From Syncephalis plumigaleata (lineage: Eukaryota; Zoopagomycota; Zoopagomycetes; Zoopagales; Piptocephalidaceae): a DNA stretch of 64,000 nucleotides. Every line of letters starts with the position of its first letter. Positions within the stretch are counted from its first letter, which is position 1. This document shows positions 25,614-38,510 of the stretch, piece after piece. The notes under the pieces are model-generated. The model was not told where the DNA came from, did no database searches, and worked only from the letters and a program-made list of their open reading frames with translations. The translations under genes and the position numbers were made by a program. The stretch is from the NCBI GenBank assembly GCA_025201365.1, contig JAIXMF010000013.1, positions 1 to 64,000 on the forward strand, in the 5' to 3' direction.

Positions 25614-26999
25614 ATGACTACTACTCGCTATTATACACTTAATAATGGTGTGGAAATACCAGCTATTGGATGTAAGTGCGTGCGTGTACGTGTGGTATAC
25701 TTGCAACTATTAGGTAATACTCTGCTTACAGTATTGTTGTATTATCGCACCTTTAGTGGGCACTTATAGAATGCGAGATGAATCAGCTCTTGAAACTGCT
25801 ATTCGTTCAGCATTACAAGCAGGCTACCGTATGATTGGTAGGTAGAGCAATAAAAGTGGCAATATCAACTATAATGGAACACGTTCTGCAATAGATACGG
25901 CTTCCGTGTATCGAAATGAAGAAGCAATAGGACGCGTATTACAGCGTGTATTCGATGATACCGATACATTTAATGAACTACAACGAAGTGATGTCTTTAT
26001 TACATCGAAACTAGGCAAGTAATGAATGTCATTATTAGCTCGTTTATTAATTCGTTTGCTATCACAATTGATGCTATTGCATTTTAATAGCACCGCGCGA
26101 CCAAGGCTACGAAGCATGTTTAGCCGGTAAGTTGGCCAATTTTACGGAGTCATCACCTTTACTCTCCTCGATGACCATCGAATGACGACATTGATTACGG
26201 TGTAATATACGTACATGTAGCATTTGAAACATCCTGTCGCAAATTGAACGTCGACTACATTGACCTCTATTTGATTCATTGGCCCGGGTAGGTGCATTAA
26301 TACTTGATCATTTTCGTAATGATGGTATATAAAATATCGTCATAGACGTTCGGCTAATATGAAACTAGAACGCAAAAGCTCAAACACGACGATCCACGTA
26401 ATGCCAAGAATCGTGAGGGGAGCTACCGAGCCATGGAGAAGTTATATGCCGAAGGCAAAATACGTGCCATTGGTGTTAGTAATTATACGGTGCGTCATCT
26501 AACATCGTTACTTGCTACGGCAACCATTACACCGAGTGTACTTCAAACCGAGTTACATCCGTTGTGGCCGGATAAAGCACTTGCCGCTTTTTGTCGCAAA
26601 CATCAAATACAAATTGAAGCATACTCTAGTCTCGGCGAGGGTGCATTCCTCGATGGTAGACGTACACTTGCACCAGTAACACAAGCAGTGGCCAATTCAA
26701 ATGGCGCCATTACTGCAGCACAAGTGCTTCTACGCTGGGCAGTTCAACACCAGTACGTGGTCATACCGAAGAGTGCCACACCCGAGCGTATCATCGAGAA
26801 CATTACTGGTCTATTCGATGAGCCATTAAGTGACGAGGTAAGCAATTATGAGATTTCATTCAGTCTAGTAGCATCAGTAGAACTATCAATAACGTGTCAC
26901 TCACTCTCGCTCACTTATTAGACCATGAAGGCTATGGATGCACTAAGTGAATCGGAAGTAAACGAGCGATTCTGTTGGGATCCCACTGAAATTGCTTAA
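25614..26999 (+). CDS. Aldo/keto reductase
   Basis: An NAD(P)H-dependent carbonyl reductase of the (beta/alpha)8 AKR superfamily, probably cytosolic. Exons 25614-25671, 25757-25837, 25895-26014, 26091-26126, 26221-26287, 26369-26837 and 26922-26999 phase to 302 residues, a normal length. Motifs: '[17 protein letters not shown]', the catalytic Asp/Tyr region '[15 protein letters not shown]', '[12 protein letters not shown]', '[12 protein letters not shown]', '[10 protein letters not shown]' and the cofactor loop '[11 protein letters not shown]'. The catalytic Lys is in 'FITSKLAP' and the His in 'LIHWPG'. Intron 3 (26015-26090) begins with GCAAGT, a GC-AG intron. The physiological substrate cannot be told from sequence. 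Confidence 0.95.
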
Positions 27000-28690
27000 A
27001 ATACAGGGTTTTTCCGTCCAATTTGCGCATTTATCCTTTAGCTTTTGCAGTTTATTAATAATTAGATTAACACAATTGTTAACACCATTATCATCATAGA
27101 AATGCCAATTGATATAGCATGATAATAATAACAATTCAGTATTAGTAATGGATCCTTTATTGATAGCGATAACTATCATCATCAATTCTATAAGATAGAC
27201 GATACAAGTGTACTAGTATAGTAGGATATTGTCATGTCATGTACTTACAAGTAGTAATAAACTAGTATGATAGATAAGTTATGTTGATAATACTTACGAT
27301 TGATTGCATAGAGAGCAACGAGTGAACGAAGATAATACACGGTAAACAATGTAATAAACAAGCAGCAACTAGTAGAATGACTGACTTGTCACGAATGAGC
27401 AAGGAATGAGCAAGGAAGGGTGCATGAACACGTATGCCAGTTTATTCGAAGAAGCAGTGTATGCTTGTAGGTAGATAGAGTATGTAGATGGCATTAAACA
27501 AATAAAATACAAATAAAAGCATGACGTAAGGGTGGCATACAAACAGATGACGGAAAAGAGTGGTAAAAGTAAAAGGTACATATTACAACGAGAGCAGTGA
27601 ACGCTTAAACATTGATAAATAAGCAGGACAGTGATAGAAAACGAAGGACTAGAACGAGCAACAAACAATGCTTATTGGTATAGTAATAATAACGACAAGT
27701 GAGCATGTAGACAGTTTAGAGGAAGAGGAAAACAAAGAGATAAATAAACGACATAGAGATAGTATGACAGAATAGCTGCTATTGGGAATGTATATGTTAA
27801 AGTGAAAGAGGAAGTAAGTGGAACGTGAATGACACAAAGAAGACGCGTATTACTGAGAAAGTAAAAGAACTAGCTAGCATATAGCTAAGAGGAAGTGGAC
27901 GCGTGTTGTTTACTGACAAGTGGAATGTAGTTGACACAAAGAAGGCACTTACTGTTTAGTGGTAAGGGAAAGGGAAACAATAGAAACAACTAGAGTGCAG
28001 TTGGCACGAATAAGACGCGTGCTGTTTAACGACAAGGAAAATGAGGTTAGCACGAAGGAGACAGTAGTGGTGAAGAAGTAAAGGGAAAGAGAAACAAGGG
28101 AAACACTTAGAATGCAGTTGGCACGAATAAGACAGTATGTGAAAGAAGTCAACGACAAGTGGAATGTAGTTAATACTAAGAATATGTGTGTTGTTTAATG
28201 ACAAGTGAAATGTAGTTGATGCTAAGAAGGCAGCATTGGTAAAGAAGTAAAAGGAAAGGGAAGGGAAATGCAGTTGGCACGAATAGCAAACATGTCAATT
28301 AGTATTGGCACTTATTTGCTCTTATCGATTGCTGTGTTCTAAGCGGTATTATCCATTGTAACTTTGCTACAATGACATTAGATGACACGAATCTTACTGC
28401 ATTGTATTGTTGTCAATGACACTGCTTGTCACAATAGATTCATCCTTCCTGTATGTATCTGAATAAACGTTTTCACTCTTGCACAATAGATCCATACAGT
28501 TAGCGCTACTAACATGCCACAAATATAAAAAGACGCATCTAATATTTCCATCTTCCAGTTCAATCGTGCTTATTACACGCTCTTACGCTGTCTTATTGCA
28601 CTCTACTCACACTACCTTATTGTATATCGCCTACACATTGTGCTTGAGCAATCGAGCAACCATAGCTCCCACACTATCAATGAGAAAGTG
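27000..28690. repeat. Gene-poor tract with ~117-bp degenerate tandem repeat
   Basis: From about 27,780 to 28,295 a degenerate unit recurs roughly every 117 bp. Marker blocks are 'gcgtg(t/c)tgttta', 'gacaagtggaatgtagtt', 'aagaaggca', 'aagggaaa(g)gg' and 'gcagttggcacgaata'. The last occurs near 27,997, 28,114 and 28,270. The + strand is purine-rich throughout 27,400-28,300, producing many Leu/Ser-rich chance frames on the minus strand. No gene is supported. Confidence 0.65.
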
Positions 28691-29060
28691 TCCTACTACT
28701 TGTCATGATCCCTTACGGTAAGTATACCTCATTACACTTTGATATTTATTACAGTATACTAATTCATTATTCTATTAGATGCACACATCAAAAAATATAA
28801 AGAGGACATGCAAGTTAAAGGATTCGAGTATCGTTTGTGGAATCGGGGTTATGGTTGCTCGTCTGGATTTCATTCAAATCACCAAATGCCTTCGTAGTGG
28901 AACCGATGTTCCAACACACCCTCATCCAAGTGTCGTTGCTTCCAATCATTCAAGACAAGGAGGACAAGGACATCGAGGGAACCAAACAACAAATAACAAA
29001 TTATCCGTGATAGTTATCGCTATCCTACACCCCAAAATACGGGAGTCCTTGTAAGTGTTA
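28691..29060 (+). other. Possible short spliced gene or gene relic, unrecognised
   Basis: An ATG at about 28,704 reads 'MIPY', then meets a well-formed intron (donor GTAAGT at 28,720, branch TACTAATTC, acceptor ATTAG at 28,778). It continues 'DAHIKKYKEDMQVKGFEYR' and 'WNRGYGCSSGFHSN' to a stop near 28,894. Other frames are also open further on (for example one ending at 29,054). All three frames look coding-like in turn, which suggests either a gene with missing bases or a decayed gene. No family recognised. Confidence 0.25.
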
Positions 29061-31062
29061 AATATTATTTATTCGTAAAAACAGAAGGCTAACCGCGCAA
29101 ATTGGATGGAAAAGCCTCTAAACTGATTATTGTTTTCTATCCTGCAACAATGATCGCTCTCTCTCTCTTGCTCTCTCTTGCTCTATCTCTCTATTTGTTG
29201 TTTGCGTCTTCCTCCTTTGGATGAAACGTCGTGTCAAGATTTTCGTCCTTTTTTTTCCTATTTTCTAGCTGCTGCTTTTTTATCATTTACCACTTGTTCA
29301 TTTGAAACAACAAATGACACGTTTGATACTGATGACACCTATCTAATAAAGGAATGATATGAAATGAAGACGAAGATGCGTGTACGTGTGTACGTGTGTA
29401 CGTGTCTGCTTCAATGTATCATTATAATTATCATGATGTTGTCGTACGAGTCATGCGATGATACGTCCTGTACTATGAATAGGTACTTGTGTATGTACGT
29501 GTGCTACACAACATGTGCTAAATGTATGGCATGTACATACGTATGTATGTATGTATGTATGTGGTGCGTGAGTATCAGGGGCGCATACCTGTTCTGACCT
29601 CGACAGCCAAGGAGTAGGAAAACTACAAATGAAGCGATGCAATGGTCCTCGTAAGACGAATTGTTTTTCTTATCCTTTGCTTCCTCTACGTTTATTCATT
29701 TATTCATCCATTCTCTATCGCTTAGCATTGTTATTACAGCTACAGCTACTACGAGTACTAGTACTATTATTGCTATTGTTAACTATTGCTATTCACCTCC
29801 TTCATTCAATACTGCAGGGATTGTCACTGGTGGACATTATCTGTTAATCGCATCTTCCTCATCTTCCTCATCTTCCTCATCTCTCTCATCATCCTCGTAT
29901 TATCTCATTCTTCTTTTTTGCTTCTCTTGCTTCTATCTACTACTACTACTATTGCTACTGCTATTACCACCACTCTTTCTTCTTATTATTACTACAACAC
30001 CATTATAATACTAATAATCATTTTGCATTGCATCTATTCCGGTTCTTTTTTCTGGTCATTGCTTATTATAGTAGTGGTAGGACGGCATCCTTTGTTTCGT
30101 TTAAACGCTTGATTGCAGGACAACTGGTTCTGCGTGTTTAGTGGATTGTTTCACCTTTCTGTGGACGTGTGTCTAAATAGTCGAGAGTGGCATTTCATTG
30201 ACTGCTCTTGCTTTTTTGTGCTTACTCCGCATTCCGCCTTTATTTGTCGGCGGCCATTTTTGTGTTTGTGTTGTGTGTGTGTACAACTGTGTGAGTCCAT
30301 TCACGGTTTGTGTAGGCGTGGTGGTGCATCTATAATTGCCTAAATACGCCACTCTTCGCCCTCCTTCATATTCCTCTCTCTCTCTCACTTCCTTTCTCTT
30401 TATCGATTTGATTATTTTTATTCTTGTCGCATTATCGTTTGAGTGAACGTTTATCGACCTCTCTGTGTGTTATTTTGTGTGTTAGTTTGTGTGTTGTCGT
30501 ATTCCTAGGTTTATTCTATATCATTTATTCATTCGCATTTATCATTTATATATATATATATTATATCAAGTCTGGCACTTGGGTTTTTGCAGTGATTGAT
30601 TTCATAACATAGCATCGACGACACATTTATTAGCATTCGCATATCTCGCACGTTTTGCTCTACGCTTTCGTTCTCTCTTTCCTCTCCACTCCTCTCCATT
30701 CTATTCTTCATCCTACTCACTCACTCACACTCAAAGCACACTCATATAAGCACCGACACTTTCATAGCTATCGATTATATATCAACAAATAGTAATTGGG
30801 ATATAGTTACTATTGCTATTGCTATTACTGCTACCTGAGAACTTCATTCGACGATTCATCATCCATTAACGAATTTATTACCCGTTTGAACTTTACGAGC
30901 TTCATTCATATCATCTTAGCGCATCTACACGATTGTGTGATTGTTATAATTGTTTGTTTGTTTGAAACAAAGAAACGACTACAAACATTGTTTTACATTT
31001 GATCAATTATATAAATTCATTGATTGATTCACGTGGCTTTGATCGACAATACAATAACAAAC
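29061..31062. other. Low-complexity upstream region of the next gene
   Basis: Two kilobases with CT runs (29,155-29,200), a (TATG)n microsatellite (about 29,539-29,562), a threefold 'catcttcct' repeat (29,850-29,885), CTA/ATT trinucleotide runs (29,935-30,010), GT runs (30,265-30,285) and a (TA)n run (30,548-30,562). The many open frames here are biased by these repeats and I do not accept them. It may be a long promoter or 5' leader of the gene starting at 31,063. Confidence 0.5.
29539..29562 (+). repeat. (TATG)n microsatellite
   Basis: About five to six tandem 'tatg' units in the gene-poor tract. Confidence 0.8.
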
Positions 31063-31711
31063 ATGTCTGTCGTCGTTGGTACCCCTAGCCAGACATCCAT
31101 GTCTTCTCCCTCTACTTCTACTACTATTGCTACCACCACTGCTACAACGATGCTTAGCTCTTGCAGTAGTACCACATCATCCAAGCTCAATTTACCCGTG
31201 GAGCGTAAAAGCAAATTCAAAGGCAAGCGCCCATTTGCCCTTAACTTAGAAGCTGCCAAGCAAGAAATTGGTATTGGTGATGGTGCAGAACATCGATTGA
31301 CTCCTGCATCTCCTGGTTGGGCACGGCAGCGATTTGCTAATCGCATTGAACGCCCTACCACCACCACTGCCACCCCTTCATCATTGTCGAATGAGATCAA
31401 TAATGATGAGAATACACCACCCTCGCCCAATAACAACCAAGACGGCAGCAACAACATCAACAAAAACAAAAACAATACTGGATTATCGTTGGTTGTGCCA
31501 TCCAAGAAGCGAAATGCTCGTGTTGCACAGCTCAACCTATCCAATCTATCGGCATCGTCAAAATTACCTGGCCGTGAACCATTTGACTTTGCCAAACGCC
31601 TACGTGAAGACTATCGTCGTAAGTATTTCTATATAAATGAAGAGGAATCAATACAATAATACTAATAATAATAATAATAATGTGCTATTAATTATAGGTC
31701 GTTATGTTTAA
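31063..31711 (+). CDS. Unrecognised Ser/Thr- and Asn-rich basic protein, 189 aa
   Basis: Exons 31063-31618 and 31698-31711. The intron has GTAAGT and ATTATAG, and the second exon adds only 'RRYV' before the stop. The protein begins with a Ser/Thr-rich tract, then a basic segment 'VERKSKFKGKRPFALNLE', 'TPASPGWARQRFANRIERP', an Asn-rich linker and a conserved-looking basic tail ('KKRNARVAQLNLSNLS', 'GREPFDFAKRLREDYRRRYV'). It has no membrane segment and is largely disordered. Several SP/TP sites (TPASP, PPSP) make it a plausible kinase-regulated nuclear protein, but that is inference; no domain is recognised. Confidence 0.6.
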
Positions 31712-33693
31712 ACTGTCTTCTTTCTGACCATCAAGCTGGATTAATTATTGCTCGTATAATTGATCACCCTCTCCCTTTCTCTCACTGATGACCTACCCTT
31801 TATTATATTATATGTCTACCACCTGTGGTCATTCAGCGTGCATTCTCTTTGTGTTTCCGATTATCCTATGTATATATATGTCCTTCTCTCTCTCTCTCTT
31901 TCTATCGTATACACACATACATATATATACATATATACAGGATACGGGCCTTGTATACAACTTTACATGTCTCTGCCTTGATGGAAGACATGTCTAGTAC
32001 TACTATATATCTATAAAGCCATTGAGTAAAACAAACAAACAAATAATTAGGCCAATGTTGTTGTGATGTTATTGTGTTGTTGTTGTTGTACACATGTTGA
32101 ATGCACACTATCATCCTCGTGCATATCGTGAAATAATGTGACTATGCCAAGATCACTCGTTAGCATGAAGCAACGTGTGCACATAAACATACACATAAAA
32201 TATGGATCCATTTATTTATATAAAATATCAAATAGTCGGTGTTTTTTCCCTCCTCTTATTTAAATCCCAACATAGTCATCTATTGCATGTGTGGCCAATG
32301 ACATACAAGTGATTTCAAAATCCGTATAATCCTTTTTAGAATGAATGAGTAAGCAAAACTTACTAACGCGCACACCATACACAAAGGAATATTTTACAGG
32401 TTTGCCTTTCTGACTAGTCCTAAGCTATTTGATAGCTGTAGCAATAGTTTCCTTGAACCTGACATTCTAAGAAGAATCACAAGTGTGGGCCTATATCAAC
32501 CACGACATCCATGTAGACAGCAGCAGCAGCAGCAGCAGCAGTAGCAGTAGTAAAGTATTGAGAACAAGATCAATGTCTAACCGTGTGGTTATTGCATGTG
32601 AACCGAGCAACCGTGTCCACCACATTGTAACCATGAATATACCTGATGATAATTACAGGTGTAGATATTTATAGACTACTCTACCACATACTCACATACT
32701 CACATCCACAATATACGCACATGTACGCACACGTCTATGCAATCCTCTGTGCATGCGTGCGTGTCAATATCTATGCTCGCTATTTGTTCACGGCCATACA
32801 TACACGCTAACGATTGGTGACTGATGGCGTGGCTTCTCTTTCTTCATCTTCTTCATCTTCTTCATACTATACGCATCCTTGTCTAGACTCTATGGATGTT
32901 CTCGGTGGTAATACTGTATGGTCGCATTGCCGCGTGACCAGACGGACTTGCAGTGTCTGTCCTATCAGCATGGTCAATAACCGGAAATGAGGGTCTATGT
33001 CTTGAATCTCCATGGCATATCACCGAAAAAGTGCATAAATATGACGATAATTCTACCGCCGCTTGATTTGGTAGTCACTCGCATGTCATTTCGCTTTTTT
33101 TACTTCTCTTTCTCTTTCACTCTCGCTGTCTGTTTTTATTTTTTCATTGATAAACGAGGTTCGGCTCTTGTAATCGTAACTCGTCTACTCCTTCTTCTAC
33201 TTCTTGACGTTTCTTTAAGTATTCGTTTATTCATTGCACCAATTGTTCTACTCTATTGATTGTGTGTTTATCAGCATCGTTTTTTATTTTATCTTATTGA
33301 CGCATTCTTTGTCGTCACTTTCTTTTCAATTGGCATGCCGGTACTTGTCCAATACTTTGATATTAGTCTGTTATTGCCGCTATAAACAGCTTGCAATACT
33401 TACATATACGCTTTCTTTTTCTTTCTCTACTTGTAGTAGTGTTATTGTATCTACACGCGGCTTTCACGAGCTAGACTGGTTACACTACTGCAAAGTTCCC
33501 GGTTGATTTTCGTTGTGTTCTCTGCGAACAACCAGTCGGCATATCGGCATATTGCCTCGAGTGTTGCACGGCAAGAACTTCTTTTCTCCCTTTGTCAGCG
33601 TCGAACGTTCTTTTACCTCTTGTTGTGACCTTCATTATCCCTGCTATCTCTAGCCTTTTTATCCTTCACACCACCACCACTAACAACCACATC
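31712..33693. other. Intergenic with microsatellites
   Basis: Holds a CT run near 31,888, (TA)n/(CA)n runs at 31,910-31,940, a CAG-repeat (about 32,519-32,549), a threefold 'cttcttcat' run near 32,845 and pyrimidine-rich stretches up to the next start. No gene is supported. Long leaders seem typical of this part of the window. Confidence 0.45.
32519..32549 (+). repeat. CAG-type trinucleotide repeat
   Basis: A run of cagcag units shading into tagcag lies in the intergenic region after the 31-kb gene. A Ser-rich frame across it is repeat-driven. Confidence 0.8.
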
Positions 33694-34264
33694 ATGAACC
33701 GAGCTCGTCGTTTGATGCAACGAATCATTCCTGGCGGTGCCAATTGTGCCGATATATCGGGCTCCACCAGCGATAGTAACGATTCTCTTCCTCATGGTGA
33801 TCATCCGGTTGAACGAGCTAATCGCTCCACTTCAGCAGGATGGAAGGCACACAAGTTAAAGAATGTCGTTACCATACCCGCTAAGTTAACATCATTTCGT
33901 CGATATAAGACCGGCAACAACGTGGGATGTGGCCGTTTCAGCACAGATAGCGAAGAGAGCGACATGCCTCGCGGCTTACCACTCGTCTTCTCCTTTACAC
34001 TAAATGATCCGGATCGGCCGGGCCGTCGTGGTCGTCGTAAGGGCGATAAGAAGGGTATTTTCAGCCTCGACACATGGCGTAGTAAGAAACACTTCCGCCA
34101 GCTGGATCAGGTATCGTCGGATTCAGTAGAACGTGAACTATTCAAGCGGCTCTCTCGTTTTGGTAAGTGACCAGCGGTTGTCATGTCTGTCATACACGAC
34201 ATTCATACACTAGGGAATTCTGACTAATCCATTATTCATTATAGAGGAACCAGATGTCAAATAG
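33694..34264 (+). CDS. Unrecognised basic protein, about 163 aa
   Basis: Exons 33694-34162 and about 34246-34264. The donor is GTAAGT after 'RLSRF' and the acceptor ATTATAG, so the short second exon encodes 'EEPDVK' and stops. The protein starts 'MNRARRLMQRIIPGG', has a Ser/Asp linker, then 'PAKLTSFRRYKTG', 'PRGLPLVFSFTLNDPDRP' and a highly basic block 'GRRGRRKGDKKG' ahead of 'IFSLDTWRSKKHFRQLDQV'. No signal peptide or helix bundle is seen. The basic block may be a nuclear-localisation or nucleic-acid contact, which is inference. Same gene shape as the 31-kb gene: one large exon and a tiny last exon. Confidence 0.6.
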
Positions 34265-35213
34265 GAACAAGCCATATCTCGTTACTATTTAGTAGAGATC
34301 ATGGTTGTTTTTTTTATTTAGCAAGTTGATGTCGCCGTGTAAACTTTTGTCTTTTTCCCTTCCTTTAGCTTGTAGTAGCTACACTCCACTACTACTACTA
34401 CTGCTCTATCTCCTATATCATCATACTATTACTCTGATTATTTAACAAGTATATCGTCAGCATTACTTGATTGTCGTCACCTCTAGATAGACAAACTACT
34501 GTCTAACTAGGTATCGTCAACGTGATTCACCACATTGACGCTATCTTTCTTATTGTTGTTATTCCATTCATTCTCACTATTCTTATTCTCCCCTTCCATC
34601 ATTCTCCTTCCCCTTCTCCTCCTTCACCTGATTAGTACTTTTTCCTTGTTTATGTGTTACCTTCTACTTCTTTTGCTTAGGATTGTTATATCCACCTGCA
34701 CGTTAATTGTGTGTGCTAGTGGAAATAGAACTTTTTAATCTCGGGTGAAAGAACGTCAAATACCAAAAAGTCAATGTCAAACGAACAATAGGCCATACTA
34801 GATGATGGCGTTATTTATTACTAGTATATTGTCAAAGAGAAATGACTAAGGTTACAAGTAGCATCGATTAGAGATATATAGGTATTTGTATATTACTACC
34901 CGAACAATAACTAGACATCAATGTAATTGTACAAAAGGTAATTTATAATAACAATACTACTACTACCACTACTATTATTATCAAACTACGTAAAGGTAAG
35001 TCAGCCATTGTTGATCTTGTCATGTACCATAGTAAATAAATTAATAAACATCTATCTATCAAAATAATCCGGTATTTGTCTGTATTCTCTCGTCTATGCT
35101 CATCTATTATGCTATACGATGATAGGCTCTATAGGCCTGCTTTTCCCTTGATTCAATGAATAGCATTGTAAAGTCTATAAGCAAAGGAAAATGATAAATA
35201 GCGAGGCCTATTG
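34265..35213. other. Intergenic, no gene seen
   Basis: AT-rich with pyrimidine-rich runs at 34,530-34,640 that generate a hydrophobic chance frame (34,535-34,738). No RNA gene or regular repeat is recognised. Confidence 0.4.
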
Positions 35214-35624
35214 ATGCCACCATCGAACTTGTCCCGTAGCATCTTTCCCTTTAATCATCGGCCTATCTTCATGATGTCGTTGCCTACAACCGGACAGAGT
35301 GAATCTACTAGTGCTACTATCATTGGTATTGCTTATAGTAGTAGTGGTAGCAGTAGTAGCAACAATAGCAGTGATGATGATACTATTGACATTACATCGC
35401 CTGTCAATAAGACAATGTCCTTGAACTACACATCCAATAGACAGGTTTGTTTGTTCGACAATAGATTACTCATACAAACTGAAGAGACATACAAGCAATC
35501 TACGGTACAGTTAGCGACAAGCGTGTATCCGCCATTAAACCCGATGGATTACCCGGGCGTAAGGCCAAGTCAACGTCCATTGCGTCGCATGAATAATTTC
35601 AAGTCACCATCGCCTAATTCATGA
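35214..35624 (+). CDS. Unrecognised Ser-rich protein, 136 aa
   Basis: A single frame from ATG 35214 to the stop at 35624. A Ser/Asn run followed by Asp residues ('SSSGSSSSNNSSDDD') sits in the middle, and the C-terminus is Pro/Arg-rich ('PPLNPMDYPGVRPSQRPLRR', then 'MNNFKSPSPNS'). No domain, signal peptide or membrane segment is seen. The acidic serine tract resembles casein-kinase-2-type phospho-acceptors. It could be a chance frame stretched by the repeat, but the codon pattern stays coding-like beyond it. Confidence 0.4.
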   Translation: MPPSNLSRSIFPFNHRPIFMMSLPTTGQSESTSATIIGIAYSSSGSSSSNNSSDDDTIDITSPVNKTMSLNYTSNRQVCLFDNRLLIQTEETYKQSTVQLATSVYPPLNPMDYPGVRPSQRPLRRMNNFKSPSPNS

Positions 35625-36087
35625 TTGGGTAACTGTCAGGAGAGAACAGGAGAATGTCGCCCATTGTACCAGATGAGATATATACGCGTGCGTATTTCAA
35701 GGTCAATGGTGTCATTTTTCTTTAGCTATTTAGACAGTCAATATGGGAAATATAAATTTAGTTTACTAATAAAACAAGCTGTGCAAACATAATAGAGTCA
35801 TTTAACATACAAACAATGCTGTTGGCACTAGGGTCAATCTGATTGATATGCAACATTACATCATCACCATCATCATTCTGTTCCATTCAATGCACGGTGA
35901 CACCATTAATCATACCGTCATCATAGACGATATTGACATCGTTCTGCAATAAATACATGTACGTGTGTTGCTATTCAATCCCTTCACCGGTAAACTATTC
36001 TCATTCTATCGTAGTAGTGTCTTCCTCTTAGTTGACCATTACAATTGTTGATTTGGATTTGATTACTGGATTACAGCTTACAGTTCA
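35625..36087. other. Intergenic, no gene seen
   Basis: 463 bases of AT-rich sequence between two small unrecognised frames; nothing further is recognised. Confidence 0.4.
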
Positions 36088-36345
36088 ATGGGACTATGCC
36101 TAAGAAGCTTCATGCCTCATTGCTGCTGCGTACACTGGTGCCATCGTCCGGTCGCGGTCTACAGTATGAATCGGGAGAATGCCTCTCGAACAGCTGGGAC
36201 AGTCCCGGTAATTGAACTGGATGAAATAAGCGTACGACTACAAGAGCAGAATATTACTGAGCCACGACCTACACAACCGCTTCAATCGGTTGAATCGACG
36301 GTATTGTCACCACCATCACCACCACCTGCTAAACAGCGAAATTGA
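36088..36345 (+). CDS. Small Cys-rich N-terminus protein, 85 aa, unrecognised
   Basis: ATG 36088 to stop 36345. It begins 'MGLCLRSFMPHCCCVHWCHR': Gly2 plus Cys4 and a run of Cys could carry lipid anchors (myristate/palmitate), though the residue after position 5 does not fit the classic myristoylation signal well. A central acidic/amphipathic stretch ('VIELDEISVRLQEQN') follows, and the C-terminus is proline-rich ('SPPSPPPAKQRN'). Possibly a peripheral membrane adaptor; possibly only the last exon of a longer gene. Confidence 0.4.
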   Translation: MGLCLRSFMPHCCCVHWCHRPVAVYSMNRENASRTAGTVPVIELDEISVRLQEQNITEPRPTQPLQSVESTVLSPPSPPPAKQRN

Positions 36346-36745
36346 TAGCTTATGCTTTTCTTCTTCTTGTTTACTATATACATGATAGAATAGTTTGCAC
36401 TAGATAAATGATAAAATGGTATATTTGGATTAATGTATATACACATAACACTAGTGCTATCTTTGATTTGATTTGATTATAACAAGAGATGCCAAAGAAG
36501 ACGCTGACATCCATCAAATGATATTAGCCAATGATTAAACAAGTGGCATCAGACCATACACGTCAGACCACCTTCCCCACCATCACTATCATCTATTTGT
36601 AAGCGATAGCGGTATACAAAATAGCATGCTATGTGAATATCGCACGCTTTTTCAACGACAGCTTGTTTCTTTTCTCTTTTCTTTGCTACTTGTCTATTTA
36701 TCTCATCTTTATTGCTACTAGTCTGATTCTGTAACAATATCCATC
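36346..36745. promoter_or_regulatory. Promoter region of the thiolase gene
   Basis: 400 bases before the thiolase start, with repeated 'tgatttgatttgatt' near 36,463 and a CT-rich leader near 36,665-36,700. No defined site is recognised. Confidence 0.4.
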
Positions 36746-38328
<1,583 letters not shown>

Positions 38329-38510
38329 CTCGATGCGCATTTATAATCACAATGAGTGATGAATGTGATAATGATGATGATGCTATAAAATTATCATTCC
38401 ATTTAGTAGTTGCCTCATAATAAAGCACACACCCTTTTTTTACATTTTATATTCTTAAAGCATATACGTCAGTGTGCAGCATACCTGTAGCATTCCACAA
38501 ACACGTCGTC

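Noticed and set aside
27369-28204. Several minus-strand Leu/Ser-rich frames
   Set aside because: They arise from the purine-rich + strand and the tandem repeat; none resembles a protein.
29364-30112. Hydrophobic and Cys/Tyr-rich frames
   Set aside because: Created by microsatellites and CTT/ATT runs; composition-driven.
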